Positions 1-8,857 of a DNA stretch of 64,000 nt are shown piece by piece. Location of the stretch: positions 89,563 through 153,562 of the forward strand of contig JAUNGQ010000003.1 in assembly GCA_030524285.1 (NCBI GenBank). Reading direction: 5' to 3'. How positions within the stretch are numbered: the first letter of the stretch is position 1; every line of letters begins with the position of its first letter. The notes below the pieces were generated by a model. That model saw nothing but the letters and a program-made list of their open reading frames with translations, ran no database searches and had not been told where the DNA came from. This DNA comes from Eubacteriales bacterium. Its GTDB lineage: Bacteria > Bacillota > Clostridia > Oscillospirales > Butyricicoccaceae. The translations under genes and the position numbers were made by a program.

Positions 1-7
1 AATATAG

Positions 8-43
8 CAAAAAGCAAGAGTCAGGCACACATGTGCCTGACTC
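8..43 (-). terminator. Terminator of the glycosyltransferase-proC operon
   Basis: A 11-12 bp perfect inverted repeat (GAGTCAGGCAC and its complement, 18-43) lies just past the proC stop. Read on the minus strand it is followed by a T-rich stretch. Confidence 0.8.
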
Positions 44-64
44 TTTGACGTAGGAAACAGAAGA

Positions 65-874
65 TTATTTGCTCATTTCCTGTGATTTTTTCACACAGGC
101 ATCAATAGCAGCTATCACGGAAGCGCGCATACTGCTCTTTTCCAGAGACGCGACGGCTTCAATGGTAGTTCCACCTGGAGAGCAGACATTGTCCTTGAGT
201 ACACCTGGGTGCATACCGGTTTCCAGCACCATTTTAGCAGCGCCGAGAACAGACTGTGCGGCAAACGTATATGCCTGGGCACGCGGCATACCATGCAGAA
301 CGGCTGCATCTGCCATAGCTTCAATAAACATATACACATAAGCCGGAGAAGAACCGCTGACGCCCACGACTGCATCCATCATGCTTTCCGGTACAATTTC
401 TGCTTTGCCAAAGCTATTCAGGATTTGCATGACAATATCCTGATCTGCTTTCGTCATTGCGTTGTTGAAGCAGACAGCAGACATTGCTTCTCCCACCATC
501 GCCGGTGTATTTGGCATGACACGGGCAAGCTTCACGGACTTACCAAATCGGGTTTCATTAGCTGTAATTGTCTGTCCGGCAGCGATTATGATGATAATTG
601 CATTTGCTTTGATGACATCCCTGATTTCTGCGATCACAGTTTCATACAAGTACGGCTTAACAGAAAGTATAATAATATCAGCTTGTGATGCTGCTGTGGC
701 ATTATCCTTCTGGATGATCTGAATACCAAAGTCCCTCTGTAATGCCTCCAGCTTGGGTGCAGAAGGATTGCTGGCAATAATCTGTTCCGGAACAGCCAAA
801 CCGGACGTGACGATACCGCCGATCATCGCCTTTGCCATGTTTCCAGCGCCGATAAATGTGATTTTTTCTTTCAT
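65..874 (-). CDS. proC: Pyrroline-5-carboxylate reductase
   Basis: Catalyses the NAD(P)H-dependent last step of proline synthesis in the cytosol. The 269-residue protein has the usual family length. The N-terminal Rossmann fold opens with a GAGNMA nucleotide loop (residues 9-14). The C-terminal dimerisation domain carries the conserved SGSSPAYVY and SPGGTT segments. The start codon directly follows the stop of the upstream glycosyltransferase gene (TGA then ATG), with a GGAGG site inside the end of that gene, so the two are translationally coupled. A second, single-domain ProC-like protein is encoded at 10621-11106. Confidence 0.96.
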   Translation of the reverse strand: MKEKITFIGAGNMAKAMIGGIVTSGLAVPEQIIASNPSAPKLEALQRDFGIQIIQKDNATAASQADIIILSVKPYLYETVIAEIRDVIKANAIIIIIAAGQTITANETRFGKSVKLARVMPNTPAMVGEAMSAVCFNNAMTKADQDIVMQILNSFGKAEIVPESMMDAVVGVSGSSPAYVYMFIEAMADAAVLHGMPRAQAYTFAAQSVLGAAKMVLETGMHPGVLKDNVCSPGGTTIEAVASLEKSSMRASVIAAIDACVKKSQEMSK

Positions 875-2014
875 TCAGGATTCCTCCGATTTTGAAGTAA
901 TGGTTTTTCCAATGTGCTTGCAGAGATCAATCGCAGCATCTGGCTTTGCAATGCACTGAATACCTGCTTTTAAGCGGTTCAGATGTCCCGGACAACGGAA
1001 CAGCAGATGCATTGCATCTGCAATCTGAAATGTTTTTGTAACAAAAATTGCAGCGCCATTTGCCTGTAAAAATTCCACATTGCGGTCTTCTACACCTGGA
1101 AGTGGGTTAATCATCAGCATAGGCAGACCCTTTGCAAGAGATTCACTGGTTGTAATACCGCCTGGCTTGCTGAGCAGGCAGTCTGCGGCATCCATAATTT
1201 CATCTACGTTTTCTACGTAACCAAATAACTTGATTGGATTTTTGGTTTTCAGTGCACTGATTTGCTGATACAGCTTTTCATTGCTGCCACAGATTACCAT
1301 CATCTGTACATCAAACGGAAGCTTTTCAATGGAAGCAATATAATCCGGAAGATCACCAAAGCCCATACCGCCGCTCATAATCAAAACAGTTGGCATAGTT
1401 TTATCCAGCCCAAGTGTTTGGCGCATTTCGAGCTGATCGTGCTTTTGGCGGAAACAATCGCGGATTGGAATACCATATGGCAGGACACGAGAGAAGTCGA
1501 TCTCGCGGCGTGCAAATTGTGGCTCCAGATATTCGCTTGGCGCAACGATATATTCAAAATATTCGACATCGCACCAGTAATTCTGTACGGTGAAATCCGT
1601 AATGATACCATAGCATGGACAGGTAACAGCACCGCGTTCCTTGAGTAAATCCACAGCCTGTGCAGCAAATACCATGGTGCAGACAATACAATCTGGAGCA
1701 TAGTCATTGATGGCATGGCGCAGACGGGACGCAAGAAATTCATCTGTCAACCGGGAAGGTGTATATTCATTAAATTCCTTTTCATCCTGATAATCATATA
1801 CAGTCGAAGCAACACCGTGCATACGGGATAATGTCTTCATAGAAAGAAAATAACCGCTTGCAGTCGCTTTTTTCAGCTTTGGACTGATATATTCAAACAT
1901 ATCCAGAATTTTACATTCTGCATCAGGATACATTTTGGTAAAGCAATCGGAAACAGCACTGGCAACTGCATTATGTCCATTGCCAAGTGGTGCTGTGATA
2001 ATGAGCAGCTTCAT
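875..2014 (-). CDS. MGDG synthase/UgtP-like glycolipid glycosyltransferase
   Basis: A GT-B glycosyltransferase of the monogalactosyldiacylglycerol synthase/UgtP family, which transfers a sugar to diacylglycerol at the inner membrane face. The N-terminus has the family's glycine/histidine acceptor loop (APLGNGH, near residue 12). The C-terminal half has a GGMGFGD turn and the donor-binding KPGGITTSESLAKGLP segment. I chose the ATG at 2014 because AGGAGG lies 8 bases upstream. An in-frame TTG two codons earlier sits too close to that site. The acceptor lipid and sugar cannot be read from sequence. It is co-transcribed with proC, without an obvious metabolic link. Confidence 0.85.
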   Translation of the reverse strand: MKLLIITAPLGNGHNAVASAVSDCFTKMYPDAECKILDMFEYISPKLKKATASGYFLSMKTLSRMHGVASTVYDYQDEKEFNEYTPSRLTDEFLASRLRHAINDYAPDCIVCTMVFAAQAVDLLKERGAVTCPCYGIITDFTVQNYWCDVEYFEYIVAPSEYLEPQFARREIDFSRVLPYGIPIRDCFRQKHDQLEMRQTLGLDKTMPTVLIMSGGMGFGDLPDYIASIEKLPFDVQMMVICGSNEKLYQQISALKTKNPIKLFGYVENVDEIMDAADCLLSKPGGITTSESLAKGLPMLMINPLPGVEDRNVEFLQANGAAIFVTKTFQIADAMHLLFRCPGHLNRLKAGIQCIAKPDAAIDLCKHIGKTITSKSEES

Positions 2015-2080
2015 AAACAAATCCTCCTAGAAATCTATATCATAGTATAAAGCAATAGCAGGAAAATGCAAGCCGAAGAC

Positions 2081-2119
2081 AAACAAAAAGTGGACACGAA
2101 TATGAAATTCGTGTTCACT
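2081..2119 (-). terminator. Terminator of the thi operon
   Basis: A 13-bp hairpin with one mismatch (arms 2089-2101 and 2107-2119) is followed on the minus strand by CTTTTTGTTT. It lies just past the thiE stop. Confidence 0.85.
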
Positions 2120-2137
2120 TTGACATTTTAGATACAA

Positions 2138-2719
2138 TTATAGAAACGGACACATGGTTTCTTTTACATCCGTACAAGTCATCAGGCCGGACATAATACA
2201 TGCGCCAGCGGCGCCAGTCTGCATGACAGCAGGATAGCGTTCCGCATTGATACCACCGATGCCGAATACGGGTAAGACGGTAGCTTCACATACGCGCTGC
2301 AAAAAGGACAAGCCGCGCGGTGGAAGACCGGCTTTGCAGTCGGTCAGGAAGATATGTCCTGCCTGCACATAAGTTGCGGGTGTACCGGCAAGCTGAGCAG
2401 CTTCTTCTGGAGAATGTAGGGAAACACCAATCCGTTCAAAATCAGACAGGTTGTCTTTCTGATTCATAAATATGTGAAAAGGCAGATGAATACCCTTGCA
2501 GCCGATGCGGCGGGCAACATCAATGTAAGTATTGATGTTTAACGGGACATCGTATTTCTGGCAAATAGACAGACAATCCCGTGCCAGCGACTCATATGCT
2601 GTTTCTGATAAATCCTTTTCCCGCAGGACAATGCAATATGGATGCTGGGAAGCAATGCGTTCTATCCGTGTCAGAAATGGCTCCTGACACAGCTTCCGAT
2701 GTGTCACACAGATTAGCAT
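2138..2719 (-). CDS. thiE: Thiamine-phosphate synthase-like protein
   Basis: A TIM-barrel protein of the ThiE/TenI family. ThiE joins hydroxymethylpyrimidine-PP and the thiazole phosphate into thiamine phosphate; TenI is a thiazole tautomerase. Visible marks are the REKDL strand (near residue 34), the TDCKAGLPPRG phosphate loop (near 127) and a GIGGIN loop near 153. At 193 residues it is slightly short for ThiE. Being last in a thiS-F-G-H operon supports a thiazole-branch role, but ThiE and TenI cannot be separated by eye. Its start overlaps the thiH stop by one base. Confidence 0.8.
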   Translation of the reverse strand: MLICVTHRKLCQEPFLTRIERIASQHPYCIVLREKDLSETAYESLARDCLSICQKYDVPLNINTYIDVARRIGCKGIHLPFHIFMNQKDNLSDFERIGVSLHSPEEAAQLAGTPATYVQAGHIFLTDCKAGLPPRGLSFLQRVCEATVLPVFGIGGINAERYPAVMQTGAAGACIMSGLMTCTDVKETMCPFL

Positions 2720-3906
2720 CAGCCTGCGTAAATATAGTCGGAGAATACAGGTTGGAGTCCCTGGTCAATGATAGCCTGACGTACTTCATCGACACTGCGT
2801 CCATCGTCAATGATGAACTGTGGATCACCCTTAGATTCTCCATCATCAATATGTTCACCAATACCCGTGGATACGCCTGCCGAAATCTTGGTTGCAGCGA
2901 TATTGATGATACCGTTGCGGAAGCCCTCGCGTTCACGTGTGGAGATTGTAATGCTGGCAAATGGCATAAACAGACGATATGCACAGACAATCTGCATCAA
3001 CTGTGTCTCATGTACATCCTTCGGATTGATCTTGTCATTGTTGATAATCGGGCGCAGACGCGGGCAGGAAAATGCAATTTCTGCATGCGGATATTTTTTC
3101 TGAATCAGATATGCATGCATACCAGTGGCAAACGCATCCTTGCGGAAATCATCCAGACCGAGCAGGGCAGCGAAGCCAACACCGCGCATACCGCCCATAA
3201 TTGCACGCTCCTGTGCGTTGAGACGGTATGGAAAAATACGCTTGTGACCGCCCAGATGCAGTGTTTCGTATTTATCAGGGTTATAGGTCTCCTGAAATAC
3301 TGTGACGTAATCTACACCGCATTCATGCAGATAACGGTATTCATCGGAGTTAAGCGGATAGATTTCGACACCGATGACAGTGAAATATTTTCGGGCAATT
3401 TTACATGCCTCACCGATATAGTCTACGGGGGACATGGAGCGGCTCTCACCGGTCAGAATCAAAATTTCCTTCAAACCGGACTTTGCAATAGCCGACATTT
3501 CCTTGTCAATTTCCTCCATATTCAGCATACCGCGGTGAATTTTGTTATGACAGTTAAAGCCACAGTAAATACAGTAATTTTCGCAGTAATTGGCGATATA
3601 GCATGGCGTAAACATCATAACGGAATTGCCAAAATGCTTCCGTGTTTCCTGTTGGGCACGCTTTGCCATCTGTTCCACATACGGCTGTGCGGCAGGAGAA
3701 AGCAGAGCGGCGAAGTCTTGCGGAGACAGTGTATCCTTAGACAGTGCACGGATAACATCAGAGGAAGTATATTTGGTCTCATCATAGCTTTCACGGGCTT
3801 CTAGCACCTGTTCTATGATGTTGCCGGGAACAATTTCCATGCCCTCCTGATACTCCATATGGCTGGTTTCACGCGTGATATATTTTGCATTGATAATTTC
3901 GCTCAT
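2719..3906 (-). CDS. thiH: 2-iminoacetate synthase (radical SAM)
   Basis: Cleaves tyrosine to dehydroglycine (2-iminoacetate) and p-cresol for thiazole formation, the anaerobic alternative to ThiO. The radical SAM cluster motif CENYCIYC (CX3CX2C) sits near residue 92. The C-terminal half has the ThiH-type ISTRERE and SAGVSTGIGEH segments. At 395 residues it is somewhat longer than the E. coli enzyme (377). AGGAGG lies 6 bases before the ATG, and only 11 bases separate it from the thiG stop. Confidence 0.95.
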   Translation of the reverse strand: MSEIINAKYITRETSHMEYQEGMEIVPGNIIEQVLEARESYDETKYTSSDVIRALSKDTLSPQDFAALLSPAAQPYVEQMAKRAQQETRKHFGNSVMMFTPCYIANYCENYCIYCGFNCHNKIHRGMLNMEEIDKEMSAIAKSGLKEILILTGESRSMSPVDYIGEACKIARKYFTVIGVEIYPLNSDEYRYLHECGVDYVTVFQETYNPDKYETLHLGGHKRIFPYRLNAQERAIMGGMRGVGFAALLGLDDFRKDAFATGMHAYLIQKKYPHAEIAFSCPRLRPIINNDKINPKDVHETQLMQIVCAYRLFMPFASITISTREREGFRNGIINIAATKISAGVSTGIGEHIDDGESKGDPQFIIDDGRSVDEVRQAIIDQGLQPVFSDYIYAG

Positions 3907-3917
3907 GGTGCGCCTCC

Positions 3918-4682
3918 TCAGTCAGCCAGGAATCCGGTCAGTGGAGAAGAAGCGGAAGCCTTTTCCAGAATACGGCCCATGCCGGACAGATATGCCGTGC
4001 GGCCTGCTTCAATTGCCTGCTTGAATGCACCAGCCATTGCCGGAATATCGCCTGCAGTCGCGATTGCAGTGTTGGACATGACTGCGGCACAGCCCATTTC
4101 CATTGCCTCACATGCCTGGCTTGGTTTGCCGATACCTGCGTCAACGATAACAGGAAGATCAATTTCATCCACAAGAATCTGGATAAATTCCTTGGTTAGC
4201 AGACCCTTATTGGTGCCGATTGGCGCGCCAAGCGGCATAATTGCAGCCGCACCTGCATTGACCAGATCACGCGCTGCATTCAGATCCGGGTACATATATG
4301 GCATGACGACAAAGCCTTCCTTTGCCAGAATTTCAGTTGCCTTGATGGTTTCATAGTTGTCTGGAAGCAGGTATTTGGAATCGTGGATGCATTCGATTTT
4401 GATAAAATCTCCACAGCCAACCTCACGTGCCAGCCGTGCAATGCGAACCGCTTCTTCTGCGTTGCGTGCGCCAGACGTGTTTGGTAGAAGAGTTACACCC
4501 TCTGGAATGTAGTCCAGAATGTTGTCAATGCTGCCGAGCGTTGCACGGCGCAATGCCAGTGTAACAATCTGTGCGCCGGCATGTTCTACTGCTGCCTGGA
4601 TGAGGTCAAGCGAGTATTTGCCAGAGCCGAGAATAAAGCGGGAAGTAAATTCATGTTCGCCGATTTTAAATGTATCAGTCAT
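3918..4682 (-). CDS. thiG: Thiazole synthase
   Basis: Condenses deoxyxylulose-5-phosphate, dehydroglycine and sulfur from ThiS thiocarboxylate into the thiazole ring. The FIKIE strand carries the expected Schiff-base lysine. The C-terminal [11 protein letters not shown] and MSNTAIA segments are typical phosphate-binding loops. The ATG at 4682 gives 254 residues, the normal size, with AAGGAG 8 bases upstream. A longer in-frame extension upstream has no ribosome site. Confidence 0.96.
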   Translation of the reverse strand: MTDTFKIGEHEFTSRFILGSGKYSLDLIQAAVEHAGAQIVTLALRRATLGSIDNILDYIPEGVTLLPNTSGARNAEEAVRIARLAREVGCGDFIKIECIHDSKYLLPDNYETIKATEILAKEGFVVMPYMYPDLNAARDLVNAGAAAIMPLGAPIGTNKGLLTKEFIQILVDEIDLPVIVDAGIGKPSQACEAMEMGCAAVMSNTAIATAGDIPAMAGAFKQAIEAGRTAYLSGMGRILEKASASSPLTGFLAD

Positions 4683-4716
4683 GATAATATCTCCTTTTAT
4701 GATAAAAATGAAATGA

Positions 4717-5526
4717 TTAAGGGGTTTCGATATCCAGCAGCAGACGAAGTACCATATTTGCCTGATGACCGGCACATACGGATACACGCGGCGCCATCAA
4801 ACCGACACCATTTGCCGCGGCCGTTTTTTCATCACCGCACACATACAGGCGGGTCATACGTTTTTTTGTCACAATTTCATTGCAGGAACCATAACCGGCC
4901 ATACCAGAGCCTGCTACAATACGGATATGCTCTGTTTCACTGAGCAGAGTAGAAACCAGCTCTGCTTTGCAGTCAGGATTGTCAAAAGCTTCACAAACGA
5001 TATCGCAACCGCTGAACAATTCCACTGCATTGGATGAATCAATTCGTACAGTATGGGTTTCGATCGTAATAAACGGATTGATTTCATGCAATAACTTAGC
5101 CGTGGCATCCGTCTTGGTCATGCCAAGATGGGATACAAAATAATTTTGACGGTTCAAATTACTTGGTTCCACAGTATCAAAGTCTGCCAGGACCAGATGA
5201 CCGACGCCGGTGCGAGCGAGCATAGCGGCGATATTAGAACCAAGTCCGCCGAGTCCGGCAATACCGACGCACGCCTGTTTCATACGTTCATGTACATGTG
5301 GTGTATGTCGTGCTGCCATCATATGTTCCAGCACATCCTGTGGCGGCATAGCACCTTTTTCAATAACGGTTATACTGTCACCGTCGTGCAGCTGTAGTTC
5401 ATCAGTAGTTTGAAAACCGTTCAGGATGACAACAGAGACATTTGGCAGCTGTTTTCGTGCAGTTGATTGAAGCATTGCACCATTGGATACTTCCAGTGGT
5501 TTACCATTACAGGTAATATGTAGCAT
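4717..5526 (-). CDS. thiF: ThiF adenylyltransferase with a ThiS-like N-terminal domain
   Basis: Activates the ThiS C-terminus by adenylation so it can accept sulfur. Residues about 88-265 form the E1-like fold, with the GLGGLGS nucleotide loop near residue 91 and [13 protein letters not shown] just after it. Residues 1-66 resemble a ThiS/MoaD beta-grasp domain, but this region ends EKGAMPPQD and lacks the terminal Gly-Gly needed for sulfur transfer. It therefore probably serves structure or docking, while the separate ThiS carries sulfur. The start overlaps the thiS stop (TGATG), implying coupling. Confidence 0.9.
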   Translation of the reverse strand: MLHITCNGKPLEVSNGAMLQSTARKQLPNVSVVILNGFQTTDELQLHDGDSITVIEKGAMPPQDVLEHMMAARHTPHVHERMKQACVGIAGLGGLGSNIAAMLARTGVGHLVLADFDTVEPSNLNRQNYFVSHLGMTKTDATAKLLHEINPFITIETHTVRIDSSNAVELFSGCDIVCEAFDNPDCKAELVSTLLSETEHIRIVAGSGMAGYGSCNEIVTKKRMTRLYVCGDEKTAAANGVGLMAPRVSVCAGHQANMVLRLLLDIETP

Positions 5527-5720
5527 CAGCCGCCACCCATAAAGCAGACGATTTCAATGACATCATCGTCATGTAACATATGTGTGCTATATTGTCCCTT
5601 TGGTACGATTTCGTGATTGACTTCGACAGCAATGCGGTTTATTTGATAACCCTGTTGTTCCAGCAGTTTGTTCACGGTCAGCCCTTCCGATGCCGGAATA
5701 AATTCACCGTTTACCTTCAT
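5526..5720 (-). CDS. thiS: Sulfur carrier protein ThiS
   Basis: A 64-residue beta-grasp sulfur carrier whose C-terminus, MGGG, ends in the glycines that are adenylated and thiocarboxylated. The ATG at 5720 has AAGGAGG seven bases upstream. This site lies right after the TPP riboswitch terminator, so thiS is the first gene of the regulated operon. Confidence 0.93.
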   Translation of the reverse strand: MKVNGEFIPASEGLTVNKLLEQQGYQINRIAVEVNHEIVPKGQYSTHMLHDDDVIEIVCFMGGG

Positions 5721-5749
5721 ACGGTTTCCTCCTTTGGAATAAAATGAAA

Positions 5750-5787
5750 AACAAAAAAGACCATCGGCTTTTGGAAGTGATGGTCTT
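5750..5787 (-). terminator. Riboswitch-controlled terminator before thiS
   Basis: The minus strand has a 9-bp hairpin (AAGACCATC paired with GATGGTCTT) followed by six Ts, between the TPP aptamer and the thiS ribosome site. This is the expression platform of a transcription-terminating TPP riboswitch. Confidence 0.85.
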
Positions 5788-5812
5788 AAAAATTTTTTCT
5801 CAAGTAGAATCC

Positions 5813-5906
5813 TCAAAACTCCCTACGCCGGTATTAACCGTACAGGTTCAATGAGTAAGGAAGCATGCCATTCCACTCTCAGCCGCTTGCCGCGGCTCCC
5901 CAGTTG
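5813..5906 (-). promoter_or_regulatory. TPP riboswitch (THI element)
   Basis: The minus strand carries GGGGAGCC, then GGCTGAGAGTGG, then GAACCTG and the TACCGGCGTAGGGAG block, which are the conserved thi-box segments in order. The AACT/AGTT ends can close P1. Binding of thiamine pyrophosphate would favour the terminator just downstream and switch off thiSFGHE. Confidence 0.95.
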
Positions 5907-6011
5907 AAGAACAATGTTCAGTTGTCTTTCTGTAGCATATTATACGGCAGGTTCGTCGAAATGTCAAATATTTTGTGAAAAGAGGCTGGTGCCCAATGAA
6001 TGAGGGGCAAC

Positions 6012-6036
6012 AAAGGCTCCCTCGTTTGAGAGAGCC
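6012..6036 (-). terminator. Hairpin terminator, GGCTCCCT type
   Basis: A 9-bp stem with one G-T pair (6015-6023 with 6028-6036) follows the stop of the DUF4367-like gene, then TTTGTTG on the minus strand. A near-identical hairpin lies at 7347-7372. Confidence 0.6.
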
Positions 6037-6057
6037 TCATGTTGTGCAATTGTACTA

Positions 6058-6372
6058 TTATGCCATCTCAATCAATTCACGCGCCATCTCAAACAGTGTT
6101 TCAGCGTCGCAGCCGCCGTGACACAGCAATTCATACTGTATATCGTCCTGTTCCCAGATAATACTGGAAATGGTTGTCATTTCTATTTCTTCTACACCTT
6201 CCGAGATAAAGTAATCATCGCGTTCCAGGTTTTGCTGATCCTCCTCTGTCAGCGCATAGCCTTCCGGAACGAACTTGTAGGTATCATGATAAAAGCGTAC
6301 CTCAATGCCGTCGATTACCCTGGTTTCAACTGCTGGGCGTTCCTCTGTATGAGGTATCATGCTGTGTGTCAT
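6058..6372 (-). CDS. DUF4367-like fragment
   Basis: A short acidic protein whose C-terminal part (IIWEQDDIQYELLCHGGCD...ELIEMA) resembles the DUF4367 domain of membrane-bound anti-sigma-like and lipoproteins of Clostridia. Family members normally carry an N-terminal membrane segment and are much longer. Neither the ATG at 6372 nor an in-frame TTG at 6429 has a ribosome site. The longer reading would give a lipobox-like LSC, but it runs through the apparent promoter of the divergent epimerase gene. I suspect a truncated remnant. Confidence 0.45.
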   Translation of the reverse strand: MTHSMIPHTEERPAVETRVIDGIEVRFYHDTYKFVPEGYALTEEDQQNLERDDYFISEGVEEIEMTTISSIIWEQDDIQYELLCHGGCDAETLFEMARELIEMA

Positions 6373-6400
6373 TGACGAACATGACAGGAAATGGTAAACT
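6372..6400 (+). promoter_or_regulatory. Promoter of the epimerase-like gene
   Basis: TTGACG and TAAACT boxes are separated by 17 bases, about 50 bases before the start codon. Confidence 0.55.
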
Positions 6401-6449
6401 AAAATAAAGAATGCCGCAGACAGTGGCAAGAGAAACGGAGAGAGGTTTT

Positions 6450-7334
6450 ATGCAGTATACGATAGAAAATGAACAGTTTATTGTAGTCATTGACAGTAAA
6501 GGCGCAGAGCTTAGCTCTATGAAGTCCAAGGCATCCGGTACAGAATATGTCTGGCAGGCTAACCCAACGATATGGGCACGCCATGCGCCGATTTTGTTCC
6601 CAATTGTGGGACGTCTGAAAGATAAGACCTATTCTGTCGGCGGTGTGGAATATACGATTACACAGCATGGATTTGGACGTGATCTGGAATTTTCCTGTAC
6701 AGCTCAGTCGGAAACCAGCATTGATTTTACATTGACACCAAATGCATATACGCAGCCGATGTATCCATTTGATTTTTCCTTGACCGTGCGTTATACGCTG
6801 GATGGCAATACGCTGAAAAAGGAGCATATTACCACCAACAACGGTAATACGGATATGTATTACGAAGTAGGCGGACATGACGCATATAATGTAGCACTGG
6901 AGCCGGGGGAAACCATGGCGGATTATTACGTTGATTTTGGCGAAGGCGATGCTGTACATCCGCTGATCAACAATGAAGCTCTGATGATTACAAAGGACAA
7001 GCGTGATGTTCCGCTGAAGGATGGCAAGCTGTACTTGACCAGTGAACTGTTTGCACTGGATGCACTGATTCTGGATGATGTAAAGACCCGTTCTGTCAGT
7101 GTCAAGAGCGATAAATCCGCACATTGCGTCCGCATGGATTTTGAAGATTTCCCATATCTGGGTATCTGGAGTAAATACACCGGTGAAGATACCAATTATG
7201 TCTGCATCGAACCGTGGAGCACGCTGCCAGATGCAGCTTATCTGGACCACGCACTGGAAAATAAGATAGGAGTACGCTGTCTGAAGCCGGGAAAAACGGA
7301 GACACTTACTTTCTCAACAACCATTATGGAATAA
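6450..7334 (+). CDS. Aldose 1-epimerase-like protein (LacX type)
   Basis: A 294-residue galactose-mutarotase-fold protein, close to the LacX-type aldose epimerases that interconvert anomers of hexoses. The candidate catalytic histidines lie in TQHGFGRDLEF (near residue 74) and VGGHDAYN (near 143), and a glutamate lies in CIEPWS near the C-terminus. The start follows a GAGAGAGG site. The gene stands alone between two similar hairpin terminators, so the sugar substrate cannot be inferred from neighbours. Confidence 0.85.
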   Translation: MQYTIENEQFIVVIDSKGAELSSMKSKASGTEYVWQANPTIWARHAPILFPIVGRLKDKTYSVGGVEYTITQHGFGRDLEFSCTAQSETSIDFTLTPNAYTQPMYPFDFSLTVRYTLDGNTLKKEHITTNNGNTDMYYEVGGHDAYNVALEPGETMADYYVDFGEGDAVHPLINNEALMITKDKRDVPLKDGKLYLTSELFALDALILDDVKTRSVSVKSDKSAHCVRMDFEDFPYLGIWSKYTGEDTNYVCIEPWSTLPDAAYLDHALENKIGVRCLKPGKTETLTFSTTIME

Positions 7335-7346
7335 GCTTGCAAACGA

Positions 7347-7372
7347 AAGGCTCCCTTATCTGAGGGAGCCTT
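7347..7372. terminator. Bidirectional terminator, GGCTCCCT type
   Basis: A perfect 10-bp stem AAGGCTCCCT/AGGGAGCCTT with a 6-base loop separates convergent genes and can act on both strands. Confidence 0.75.
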
Positions 7373-7386
7373 AATAACGAAAGATA

Positions 7387-7884
7387 CTATGCCCGATACA
7401 TTGCCGAAACGCGCGCATGATCCAGCACGTGTCCACGCATGGCATGCATCATTTCGTTGAGGTAGAAACCCGGCTGGAGATCAAGCTTGCAGTCCAGCGC
7501 ATAGACGGTCAGATCATATTCGTGATCCTGATCCGGAGGAGCCATACCGCCATAACAGGAAGCCTCTTCTCGGGATTCGTGGCTGGCAACGCTGTGCTCA
7601 CTGGTACAGCCCTGAATAAAATCTGGATTGTTGCGGCTGATATCTTCTGCCACATCCGTATCCATCAGATTACAGATTGTCCAGTGGATCCATGTAAATC
7701 CGCATACCGGAATGGCATCCGGATCGTCGAGGACGACGGCAAAGCTGACAGTACCCTTTGGTGCATCCGTGATGGAAAATGGAACCGAACGAACCGGCTT
7801 GCCATCTGCGGCAAGGTCATTGCTATATTTGCCAAAGCGGTCATCCCAGTAACCGTTGATGATGCCTGTGCTTGTTACTTTCAT
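7387..7884 (-). CDS. YbhB/YbcL family PEBP-like protein
   Basis: A 165-residue phosphatidylethanolamine-binding-protein fold related to E. coli YbhB/YbcL (Raf-kinase-inhibitor-like). The family signature is visible as DDPDAIP (residues 52-58) with FTWIHWTICNL following, and GGMAPPDQDHEYDLTVYALD further on, with the ligand-pocket histidines. There is no signal peptide, so it is cytosolic. The cellular role of bacterial members is not settled. AGGAGG lies 9 bases before the ATG. Confidence 0.93.
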   Translation of the reverse strand: MKVTSTGIINGYWDDRFGKYSNDLAADGKPVRSVPFSITDAPKGTVSFAVVLDDPDAIPVCGFTWIHWTICNLMDTDVAEDISRNNPDFIQGCTSEHSVASHESREEASCYGGMAPPDQDHEYDLTVYALDCKLDLQPGFYLNEMMHAMRGHVLDHARVSAMYRA

Positions 7885-7977
7885 AGATAAAGCCTCCTAT
7901 TTCATAATTTGGTACTTATATTATAACAGCTTTTACAAAATACCACAAACAATTGTCGGACAAACAAGGAAAAGTGC

Positions 7978-8006
7978 TTGTAATTTGACGGGTGATTGTT
8001 TATAAT
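7978..8006 (+). promoter_or_regulatory. Promoter of yajC
   Basis: TTGTAA and TATAAT are separated by 17 bases, about 40 bases before the yajC start. Confidence 0.65.
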
Positions 8007-8044
8007 TGTAGTATTGTAAATTTTGACGGGAGGTGTAATTCCAA

Positions 8045-8350
8045 ATGGTAATGCAATTTTTGCTGGATACAGAAATGCCGGATGCAAGTGCATATCTTTC
8101 CTTTCTTCCACTCATTCTTCTGATCGTGCTGTTTTATTTCCTGCTGATCCGTCCGCAGAGAAAGCGTGAAAAGCAAGATAAGTTGATGCGCGATTCCATT
8201 TCTACGGGTGATCGTGTCTGCACCATCGGCGGTATTATTGGACGTGTGGTTCAGGTTAATGATGATGAAATCGTGCTGGAGACCAGCGGCAGCACCCGCA
8301 TTCGTTTCAATAAGTGGGCAATCCGCAGCCGTATTGAGGATGAGGCGTAA
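8045..8350 (+). CDS. yajC: Preprotein translocase subunit YajC
   Basis: A 101-residue single-span inner membrane protein of the Sec-accessory family. One hydrophobic helix (about residues 18-36) is followed by the LIRPQRKREK junction and the small beta-domain with GDRVCTIGGIIG and IVLETSGSTRIRF. It is the first gene of a run leading into the SCIFF genes. GGGAGG lies upstream of the start. Confidence 0.95.
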   Translation: MVMQFLLDTEMPDASAYLSFLPLILLIVLFYFLLIRPQRKREKQDKLMRDSISTGDRVCTIGGIIGRVVQVNDDEIVLETSGSTRIRFNKWAIRSRIEDEA

Positions 8351-8418
8351 AAAACACGTATGATTTCCATCAATTCCGCGTAATGTGTTCCTGAGAACAT
8401 GATACAGGAGGGATGGGT

Positions 8419-8820
8419 ATGAATCGTACAGAAGGAAAGGACGGCAGAGCTGTTTTGTGGGCAGCGCCGATGCTGCTGGGTCTGTTGCTGATTTTCGGCG
8501 GCACACTGGCAGGCGCGGCATTGCTTTCAGCCGGGGCTTTGGGACAGCAGCTTGCACCGTTGGCGGCATATGTACCGCTGGCATTGGGCGGCTTTACTGC
8601 AGCATTTTGGGGTGCACGGCGTGCGCCGGTACAAAAATTTTTGATGGGTATGCTGATTGGTATTCTGTTGCTTGGCTGTCTGCTTGTACTCGGGCTTACG
8701 CTGCGTGACGCAGCATTTATGGCGCCGACCGCCGGAACAACTGCCGGTATTTTGTTGGCTGCCTCGCTTCTGGGAGCGATTCCGGGCGCGGCGGCAAAAA
8801 AGAAAAAACGGCGCAGATAA
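8419..8820 (+). CDS. TIGR04086-type membrane protein
   Basis: A 133-residue, four-helix, Ala/Leu/Gly-rich membrane protein ending in a lysine/arginine-rich cytoplasmic tail (KKKKRRR). Length, topology and position between yajC and the SCIFF precursor fit the TIGR04086 family, whose function is unknown to me. I preferred the second ATG because AGGAGG is only one base from the first and 7 bases from the second. The conserved position suggests, but does not prove, a link to SCIFF export or handling. Confidence 0.75.
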   Translation: MNRTEGKDGRAVLWAAPMLLGLLLIFGGTLAGAALLSAGALGQQLAPLAAYVPLALGGFTAAFWGARRAPVQKFLMGMLIGILLLGCLLVLGLTLRDAAFMAPTAGTTAGILLAASLLGAIPGAAAKKKKRRR

Positions 8821-8857
8821 TCTGTGCCTGATTATATCAGGAAAGGAGAAATCAATT

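Noticed and set aside
2581-3804. A 407-codon open frame on the plus strand across thiE/thiH
   Set aside because: Antisense to two well-supported thiamine genes; no ribosome site or recognisable domain.
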